Shown: one piece after another, positions 56,556 through 64,000 of the stretch | Numbering within the stretch: the first letter of the stretch is position 1 | Layout of the letters: each line of letters begins with the position of its first letter | Source of the DNA: Mauremys mutica | Lineage: Eukaryota > Chordata > Testudines > Geoemydidae | DNA: 64,000 bases | Reading direction: 5' to 3' | Assembly (NCBI RefSeq): GCF_020497125.1 | Contig: NC_059075.1 | Location: 32,524,003-32,588,002 of the forward strand | Notes under the pieces: generated by a model | What the model was told of the DNA's origin: nothing | The model's database searches: none | What the model saw: only the letters and a program-made list of their open reading frames with translations | Position numbers and translations under genes: made by a program

Positions 56556-56720
56556 CAGTAATTCCCGAGTTCTAGTCCCAGCTCTGATACTGACTCCTGG
56601 TATGGCAGGTCACTTACTCTCCCTGCCTCAGTGTACCCATCTGTAAAATGGGAAGAGTAATATTTAACTGCCTCCCTCATAGGTTTGTTAGTATTTGTAA
56701 AGTGGTTTGAACTCAAGATA
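56556..56720 (+). mobile_element. MIR SINE
   Basis: GTTCTAGTCCCAGCTCTGAT (B-box region), CAGGTCACTTACTCTCCCTG, CCCATCTGTAAAATGGGAAG and TTTGTAAAGTGGTTTGAA follow the MIR order. Confidence 0.85.
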
Positions 56721-56811
56721 TGGTGTGTTAAGAAATATTGTTGTTAAAAGTATTACAGAACACATCCATTAAGGAATATATAGAAAGAATACACTTTAGA
56801 TACCAAAGATG

Positions 56812-57062
56812 CAGGGCTGTCCCTAGGAGGGTTTGGGGCCCGGGGTAGAAGTGATGGATTTGTCTCTTCCAGGACCAACTGTGTCGGCTAATTGCACTGG
56901 CCTGCGGGCCCCCGCCCCCAAAAGCGCAAGACCTGGAGCAGGGGGACCCAGGGTGGAAGTGATAGATTCGTCTCTTCCGGGACCGACTGCGCCAGCCAAT
57001 CGCACCGGCCCGTGGGACACGGAGTGGTCACCCCGATTCACCTTACCCAAGGGACGGCGCTG
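56812..57062. mobile_element. hAT-type MITE with internal duplication
   Basis: Ends CAGGGCTGTCCCTAGG and CCAAGGGACGGCGCTG are inverted. The 8-bp direct repeat CAAAGATG flanks it at 56804-56811 and 57063-57070. Inside, a segment of about 55 bp starting GAAGTGATGGATTTGTCTCT (56850) is repeated at about 56957. Confidence 0.9.
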
Positions 57063-57070
57063 CAAAGATG

Positions 57071-57947
57071 AATAAAATTTATATTCCTATGCTATCATGA
57101 ATTGTTACCATATTTAAGTCTCAGAAATAATCTGCGTCCAAATTCTACCATTTTCAGACCCCCTCAATGTATAATCTGTGCTCTTGAAGCTAGTCTGCCA
57201 AGCTAGCAGTCCAAACAATTCAATGGGCTGTGTGGCAGTGCCAGCTGGTATCAGAGTTTATAAATGAAAATATTTTGCTTTCGTTTCAGTACAGATTGTG
57301 AGCTCTTCAGACTGTTATTTGTGTCCTGTGCAGTGCTGAGCACATTGTGGACACTTAATGGGAAGCAGGCCCAGACATGTCCTTAGCTAAACTCAGTCTC
57401 CTGACCTGCTCCATCCCAATTTTAATTTATTTGTCAAAAGTAGAAAAATTAGATATGCATAAAAATCTTTTTTGTTGTTGTTATTTCTACAAATAAAGGA
57501 CTAGATCCTGCATTATGGTCTCAAAGCTCCCACTGACTACACTGGGAATTGTCTGTTTGTAAGGAATGCAAGATTGGGGCCATAGCTGTTGGACCAGTGC
57601 CTGGTCGCATGTCTGTATTTAAGCATCTTCCAACCTTTCTGATTTAAACACCTTTTTTGAGATTTTTTTTAACTTGGATTTCTCACGTGGCAAAGATATT
57701 CAGGTTTGGAAAATAACTACTGAGCATGCAAAGTAGGTCATTTCATACAAATTTTGTTAGCAGTGATGTTCTGTATTGTGCTGACTGCATTTTTTTTTTT
57801 TAAAAAGTCCTCACACTCCCACTGAATTTGACAGGACCAAGTGCCTGATCTTGAAAGCACTTAAGTATGTGAGTAGCTGTACTCATGTGAGCAGTTTCAT
57901 TGGCAGTAATGGGTAAGTATTTGCAAGTTTGGATCCTAATAATGCAA
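57071..57947. other. Intergenic sequence with a SINE-tail fragment
   Basis: 57290-57365 (AGATTGTGAGCTCTTCAGAC and GCAGTGCTGAGCACATTG) resembles the MIR/L2-type tail also seen at 9741. Nothing else is recognised. Confidence 0.45.
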
Positions 57948-58236
57948 CTTCATAGATTCACAGATTCCAAGGCCAGAAGGGACCTTTGTCTGATCTCTGT
58001 AACACAGGCCACAGAACTTTCCCAAAGTAGTTCCTAGAGCATAGCATTTAGAAAAAAATCCAATCTTGATTTAAAAATTGTCAGTGATGGAGAATCCACC
58101 ATGACCCTCTGTAAATTGTTCCAATAGTTAATTATCCTCACTGCCAAAAATGTATATCTTATTTCCAGTCTGAATTTGTCTAGCTCTACCTTCCAGCCAT
58201 TGGATCATGTTATACCTTCCTCTGCTAGATTGAAGA

Positions 58237-58459
58237 CAGGGGCGGCTCCAGGCCCCAGCACACTAAGCGCGTGCTTGGGGCGGCAAGCTGCGGGGGGCGC
58301 TCTGCCGGCGCCACGAGGGTGGCAGGCAGGCTGCCTTCAGCAGCTTGCCTGCGGAGGATCCGCTGGTCCCATTGGTCCCAGCGGACCCTCTGCAGGCAAA
58401 CCGCCGGAGGTAGCCTGCCTGCCATGCTTGGGGCGGCAAAATCCCTAGAGCCACCCCTG
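58237..58459. mobile_element. hAT-type MITE, CAGGGGCGGC family, copy 2
   Basis: Starts CAGGGGCGGCTCCAGG, ends CTAGAGCCACCCCTG (inverted). The 8-bp direct repeat ATTGAAGA flanks it at 58229-58236 and 58460-58467. 223 bp. Confidence 0.93.
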
Positions 58460-58916
58460 ATTGAAGACCTTATTATTAAATATTTGTTCCCTATGTAGAT
58501 ACTTACAGATTGTAATCAAGTCACCACTTAACGTTCTCCTTGTTAAACTAAATAGATTGAGCACTTTGAATCTATCACCATAAGACATGTTTTCTAATCC
58601 TTTAATCCTTCTCATGGCTCTCCTCTGAATCCTCTCTAATTTGTCAACCTCTTCCTTGAATTGTGGACACCACAACTGGATGCAGTACTCCAGCAGCAGT
58701 CACACCAGTGCCAAATGCAGAAGTAAAATAACCTCTCTACTCCAACTTGAGATTTGCTGTTGCATCCCAGGATTGTATTAGCTCTTTTGGCCACAGCGTC
58801 ACATTGGGAGTTCAAGTTCAGCTGATTATTCACCGTGACCCCCAAATCTTTTTCAGAGTCACTGCTTCCCAGAATAGAGTCCCCCATTCTGTAAGTATGG
58901 CCTATATTCTTTGTTT

Positions 58917-59132
58917 CTACATGTATACCTTTACATTTAGCCTTATTGAAACACAGGTTGCTTGCGCCCAGTTTACCAAGCAATCCTGATCACTCTTAAT
59001 CAGTGACCTGTCATCTTCATTATTTACCACTTCTCCAATTTTTGTATCATCTGCAAACTGTATCAGAGATGATTTTATGTTTGTTTCCACATCATTGATA
59101 AAAATGTTAAATACTGTAATGCCAAGAACCAA
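58917..59132 (-). pseudogene. CR1 reverse-transcriptase palm remnant
   Basis: 72 codons: VFNIFINDVE and FADDTKIGEV keep the palm and catalytic Asp pair. The frame is cut at both ends relative to a complete RT of several hundred residues. Confidence 0.82.
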
Positions 59133-59150
59133 TTCCTGCGAGACCCCACT

Positions 59151-60142
59151 GGAAACTCACCCACTTGAATTCAACTATAAACTTAATTCTGAAAAATATA
59201 TCAGTAATAATTCTCCTTTGAAAGGTATGTTACTTGACATATTTGTAAAATTATTTATATAGTGCACACACAAAAATTGCATTAAAATAGTATGTGATTG
59301 TGTAATCAAACTCTGTACCATAATGGATACATACAAAAGGGCTGAATTAAAGTTACAAAGGCAGCCTTACTTCTGATATTTTCTAACTTTTGATTGCTTG
59401 CCTTTGCCACCTTAAAGATGGTCTTTCAATATAGTTTTTCTGTGTAATTTTATATATATAAAATATATATTCTGACAAACCTCTACTTCCCCAATCATTG
59501 CTCCACAGATCTATTGTTCCATCATCATATTTTCCGTCTAAATGTAGGGGTTAATCAAAAAACAGTCCCATTTACTATTGATTTCAGTAAATTTTGGATT
59601 AGACCCTAACGCTGTAAAGCTCTTGGAATGGGAACCATGGGCCAAACTCTGACTTCAGTTACATTGATTTATTGTAAATCTGGAATAACTGTTTACACCA
59701 AAGGGTTTACTCTAGATGTACATAATTTTAACCAAAAGCAGAATTTGACTCCTTGACCTTCTTTTTGCCTGTAAATTACCAGGCACAGCGTTTATTCTAT
59801 ATAAACAATAGCAAACAGCAGAAAGAGGACAAATTATGATGTCCTCCTCAGTAATTACTTTAGTCAATGTGAGTTTTACCTAAGTAAGAATTTCAGGGTT
59901 TGGCCCAAGAACAATAATCTGGGAAGGATGGAGATCATGGAAGCCAAGAGAAAGTAAGTGCATCAATGAGAAGATGGAGGGAGAAAGGAGCTGAGAGTTT
60001 ATTAGAGCAAAACAAAGAGGGAGAACATGAATTCAGCCAGCCGCTAAAGCAGACACGTTGATAAAGAAGAGAAAATTCTGAAGATCTGTTAAACTCCAAT
60101 CTGCTTCTGTGGTAATAGGATCAGCCCCTCAAAGAAACCAGA
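59151..60142. other. AT-rich intergenic sequence
   Basis: 59640-59740 resembles an old dispersed repeat (CATTGATTTATTGTAAATCTGG). No gene is visible. Confidence 0.4.
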
Positions 60143-60150
60143 CATGTAAC

Positions 60151-60475
60151 CAGGGGCGGCTCTAGCAATTTCACCACCCCAAGCACGGCGGCACGCCGCA
60201 GGGGGCGCTCTGGCGGTCGCCGGTCCCGCGGCTCCGGTGGACCTCCTGCAGATGTGCCTGCGGAGGGTCCGCTGGTCCCACGGCTCCAATGGAGCATCCG
60301 CTGGCATGCCTGCGGGAGGTCCACCGGAGCCGCGGGACCAGCGGACCCTCCGCAGGCACGCCTGCGGGAGGTCCACCGGAGCCGCCTGCCGCCCTCCTGG
60401 CGACCGGCGGAGTGCCCCCTGTGGCATGCCGCCCCAAGCACGTGCTTGGCATGCTGGGGCGTGGAGCCAGCCCTG
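60151..60475. mobile_element. hAT-type MITE, CAGGGGCGGC family, copy 3
   Basis: Starts CAGGGGCGGCTCTAGC, ends GTGGAGCCAGCCCTG. The 8-bp direct repeat CATGTAAC flanks it at 60143-60150 and 60476-60483. The interior has several GC-rich repeats of GGAGGTCCACCGGAGCCGC in both orientations, so frames on both strands look protein-like but are not genes. Confidence 0.92.
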
Positions 60476-60483
60476 CATGTAAC

Positions 60484-61819
60484 ATGCAGACAATTAACCT
60501 GCAGTTCTATGGGACACTGATTGCCAGTCTACTAACTCTCATTTTGTTTAATTTTTAATACAAACCTATGTTCTAAAAATATTGAGCCATTTGGAGCTGA
60601 AAAAAGGATGTGTGTGGCATGGAGAAGGCTGAGGAAAAACACAAAGGTGCATCATTTTAACAGCTCTGCTAATATTTCTGGTGTTATATCACTATTTGGT
60701 CATGATTATGAAATCTAAATTTTACTCAGTGGGATTGCTTTGGCTAACAGGTCTCCATTTTGGCCCCTTTATAAAATAAAGTGTGATATGTCATAGTAAC
60801 GGTCATCCTTCTCATTCCTGTGATCCCTCACTCTGAACTTTATTTGATTTGTGTGTGTGTGTGTGTGTGGTTTTGGGTTTTTTTTATAATTGTTTCAACT
60901 GGCATTTGTTAAATGAAAATTGATTCTATTTAAACTGCATAAATGTGTTTTTACAAAACCTTAATTTTGGGTCAAATTTGATCTGACAGTGTCTTTTTAA
61001 TGTGACACTAGTAAGGGCTCATGCAAATAGTTGCTTTCTTGTAACACTGAACAAGGAATTTTATTAGACTAAGGAAAATTGGGCAAAACTTTCAAAAGTA
61101 CCTAAGTGACTTAGGTGCCCAAGTCCCATTTTCAAAAATAAGTTAGCCTCTTAAAAACCAAAATCTCATTAAAAGTCAATTAAATTTAGGCTTGTAAGGG
61201 CCAGATTTTTAAAGGTATTGCTAAGGTGTCCAAAGATGCAGGTAGGCACCTACTGGAATATTCAAAAGCATCTATCTCTAGCATTAACTGCCTAAATATC
61301 TGGCCCTAATATCTAATTTGCTTCTGAAAATGAGACTGGGGCACTTACATGCCTTTTACCCATTATCCCTAAAACCACTCTGCCTTTCTCTGCTTCACTG
61401 CAAAGCTTCTTTGTGAAACCTCTGCCAGCTTTCCTCCAGCCTGGCTTCCTGCTTTAAAGAAACAGCATACATAGTCTTCCATAAAGAGGAATGGAATAAT
61501 ACTATACATAAATAATTGTTAGAGATAACTACAGATAAACAATTTGCATTGCCCACTTCGTCTCCTGTGTACCCAACAGAGTTCACCAGTGGAGGAAAGC
61601 AGGAAAATTGGAGCGTTTTTTCCCCCTTAACTTGCATGTACTCTATAAGGAAGAACCCACAATGGGAGGGAATGGTGCATTGCCAACATCACTGCCATCT
61701 TTTCCTATGCCTGCACTGTGGGGGCCCTGGCTAAACAGGCATCCTGGCCCTGGAGGCTTCTACCCAGATCCTGGTCTTAACTTGCTGGGAATGTGGCCTT
61801 CATGTCCCTGATGAAGAAA
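60484..61819. other. Intergenic sequence with an old palindromic repeat
   Basis: (GT)n at 60851-60869. The 'GGTGCCCAAGTCCCATTTTC / AAGGGCCAGATTTTTAAAGG' dispersed repeat covers 61085-61320. No gene is visible. Confidence 0.45.
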
Positions 61820-62200
61820 GCCAGGGGACCACTCTGTGTGAGAGGTAACTGTTGGTAGAGTCCCTCAGGCAGGAGGTAAGAGAGCTACAGGAGGAGGTGG
61901 CTCATCTGAGTAGCATCTGGTTGCACGAGGACTTCATCAACAAGATGCACATGGAGACATCTGGGTTGGAGGGTGCAAGCTGAATAGAAAACATTACAGC
62001 AGGATCAGAGGAGGAAGAAGAAACAGCTGCTCTGTGGGAAGGAGGCTGACTTGTAGTGACCTAAGGCAGCAGATGATGCTCCCCCCTTTCCCCACCAAGA
62101 TCCCCCATCCATTGAGCTCAAGAACCGCTATGCTGTATTGGCAATAGGAGAAAAAAGTCAGACCCCAATAGCTGAGATAGAAGAGCCACTTGCCCTAGGG
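61820..62200 (+). pseudogene. Possible retroelement ORF1 remnant
   Basis: Decayed frames read SLRQEVRELQEEVAHLSSIW, a coiled-coil-like stretch, then IELKNRYAVLAIGEKSQT. The order (heptads, acidic patch, LKNRYAVL) resembles the ORF1/Gag-type proteins of some reptile retroelements. Stops interrupt it. The identification is weak. Confidence 0.35.
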
Positions 62201-62201
62201 T

Positions 62202-62640
62202 TGCCAGGTGTCCAGTTTTAGACCAGCACTGTAGTCAGTGGGAGCTGCCGGGGCGGCGCCTGCTGGCAGGGACAATGCACAGAGCCCCCTGGCAGCCCCT
62301 CTCCCTAGGAGCCAGAGGGAAATGTCTCTGCTTCCCAGGAGTTACCTGAGGTAAGCGCCACCTGGAGCTCTAACCCTGAACCCCCCTCACACCCTAACTC
62401 CCTGCCCCAATCTTGAGCCTCTTCCTGCACCCAAACTTCCTCCCAGAGCCTACACCCCAACCTCCTGCCCCAGTCTTGAGCCCCCTCCCACACCCAACTT
62501 CCTCCCAGAGTCTGCACCCCACACTCCAAACCCCGCAGCCTCAGCCCGGGACTTCATCCTGCACCCCAAACCCCTCATCCCCAGCCCCACCCCAGAGCCC
62601 GCACTCCCAGTTGGAGCTGCCCAGTAGCATGACAAGCAGG
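62202..62640. mobile_element. Relative of the AGGGTTGCC MITE
   Basis: TAGGGTTGCCAGGTGTCCAG opens it and the C-rich CCCCAACCTCCTGCCCC-type repeats (62360-62600) parallel 14780-15130. The right terminus is not found. Confidence 0.6.
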
Positions 62641-64000
62641 GACAGTCCCAGGGCAGCAAGGCGAGTCCATGGCACCCCGACTTGGTACTGCAGGCAGAGA
62701 GTCCACCCTGGCTGCGACCAGCACCCAGTGAGCCAGCACCATCCCTGTGTGGTGGCGATGAGTCTGTCCTTGGCTGGTGCCTGTGAGTGGAGCTGGAGCT
62801 CAGTGCAGAGAAGGAAGGAAGGGAGCTACCAAGACAAAGGAGAGAGGGAAGGGCCTGTGAAGGAGGGAGCCAGACATAGCCTCAGCCATCTGTGACCACT
62901 GGTACCACCACACAGCTCCCTGCATGCCCAACACCTCCCCACCTCCCTGCCACAGCAATACCCATCTCCCCAATAACCCTCCCAAGAAAAGGCCCCATAA
63001 AACATCTTCCTTTCAAAACCCTCCCACAAAGCCCCACATCCTCTCTCTCAAACCCTCCCCCGCTCCTGCTCACCATCCTTGCCAAGCCCATCTCCCCACC
63101 TCTTAAAAACCACCCCTACTCCCCCAATACCCATGATCCTCAAACCACATCCCTCCCTCTTTATCCCTGTGCCCCCTGCCCCTCCACCACACCATAGTCC
63201 CTCATACGTCTGCTGCCCCCAGCACCTGAGTCCATCTACCCTACTCCTGGCTGCACAACTATCCTCTCCCCTCTTCAATTACGCCAGTCCTTGAGGGCTC
63301 ACCAGGCACCTCCCACAGAGCCCCTCACCCCTTTAGTCCGGGGGCTTGCTCAAGGGCTGAGGGAGATTCTTAGGAGCGGGTGGGTGTAGGGGTTCAAGGG
63401 AAAGTAAGAGGTAGAGACCTTGAACAACACTCACACCACTGAACAGCTGATCACCGGTGCATGGGAGGCACTGGGGAAAGGGGGAGAAGCTGATGTTGTG
63501 GGGCTGCCGGTGGCTGCTGAGCACCCACCATTTTTTTTCTGTAGGTGCTCCAAGGTGCTTCATAGCTGCCCAGGGGATTAGCAGAACATCTTAAAACCTC
63601 TTCACATGTTATGAATCATCTGAGTACTTGAGAGCCCTCCTTTTCTTTCTGAGTCAAAAAGTTTAAATTTTCTTTCTCCCAGAAAGCTGTGTCTCTTTGA
63701 CGATGCTTCCCCTGCCTATGATGTGTTTGAAGTGCCAGTTGTTTTGTAGTTAAAACTAATATAATCATGCTGAGTTGGATTAAGTTTATGACATTTTTAA
63801 AGAAAATGGAATGTAGACTGAATGAGATCAAGGTGAGATTCTGGAAGACAATTCGTTTTGTATAGTATCAGTGTTACAGACTGCTGGCATTTGTGCTGTA
63901 GCTTGTATGTTACATACATTGTATGATTACACATGGCTAGAAAGAGGTATAGTAAGCAGGTATCCATTCTCTCTGAAATGTATGAATGTCTTTGTATGTC
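62641..64000. other. C-rich then AT-rich sequence, nothing recognised
   Basis: 62890-63290 is strongly C-rich on the plus strand, giving long Pro-rich frames without motifs. The remainder has no supported feature. Confidence 0.4.

Larger units (their letters stand above)
57948..59150 (-). mobile_element. CR1 LINE, minus strand, split by a MITE
   Basis: The 3' end is at the left (TTCATAGATTCACAGATTCC, complement of the CR1 tail). RT sequence continues to about 59150. Minus-strand frames include FNIFINDVETNIKSSLIQFA then DDTKIG (58917-59132), with the catalytic FADD intact, and KLERIQRRAMRRIKGLENMS (58445-58675). The MITE at 58237-58459 lies in the 3' part. Confidence 0.88.

Noticed and set aside
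62892..63197. 101-codon Pro-rich frame
   Set aside because: C-rich low-complexity sequence opens several frames at once, without start context or motifs.

Overview
The window is vertebrate nuclear DNA that is almost entirely non-coding and packed with transposable elements. The repeat content points to a reptile, most likely a turtle: CR1 LINEs ending in octamer-like tails, MIR/CORE-type SINEs, a Penelope-like element (PLE) with a GIY-YIG endonuclease, many short hAT-type elements with 8-bp target duplications, and several LTR families. The turtle call rests on recalled repeat families and is an inference. The only host coding sequence I can support is one exon, 7977-8076 on the plus strand. 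It encodes the end of an EF-hand protein that I recognise as EFCAB11. Bases 1-7976 are then its last intron, about 8077-8725 its 3' UTR, and the remaining 55 kb lies downstream. In human the gene downstream of EFCAB11 on the same strand is FOXN3, so this may be the EFCAB11-FOXN3 interval. No FOXN3 exon is visible. Layout. 1-968: minus-strand LTR-like block with a 36-bp minisatellite. 970-2200: second LTR-like block. 2404-2692: fold-back element. 4895-6870: old minus-strand CR1 split by a very GC-rich hAT element (5047-5726). 7388-7820: SINE and MITE. 7977-8725: EFCAB11 end. 8741-18000: scattered MITEs, three with clear 8-bp TSDs. 18010-20440: plus-strand CR1 split by two hAT elements that share one TSD. 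24093-25604: hAT element with very long inverted repeats and a broken transposase. 25757-32470: one dead LINE split by a long solo LTR (itself holding a MITE) and by a complete non-autonomous LTR retrotransposon whose only ORF is a triple zinc-knuckle Gag-like protein. 33101-36650: hAT elements, a solo LTR and a SINE split by a hAT element. 37621-39272: recent PLE with a 410-bp inverted arm and a 12-bp TSD. 41069-42781: 1.7-kb solo LTR. 49350-51489: LINE fragment split by a hAT element that carries a mariner-type MITE. 57948-59150: minus-strand CR1 split by a MITE. 60151-64000: more MITE and low-complexity sequence. Nothing here works as an operon or pathway. The biology is EFCAB11 plus layered transposition, in which nesting gives relative ages. 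The most unusual items are the Gag-only LTR element (30052-32299), the PLE hairpin, the two stacked hAT insertions, and the solo LTR with its promoter about 1.2 kb from its poly(A) signal.
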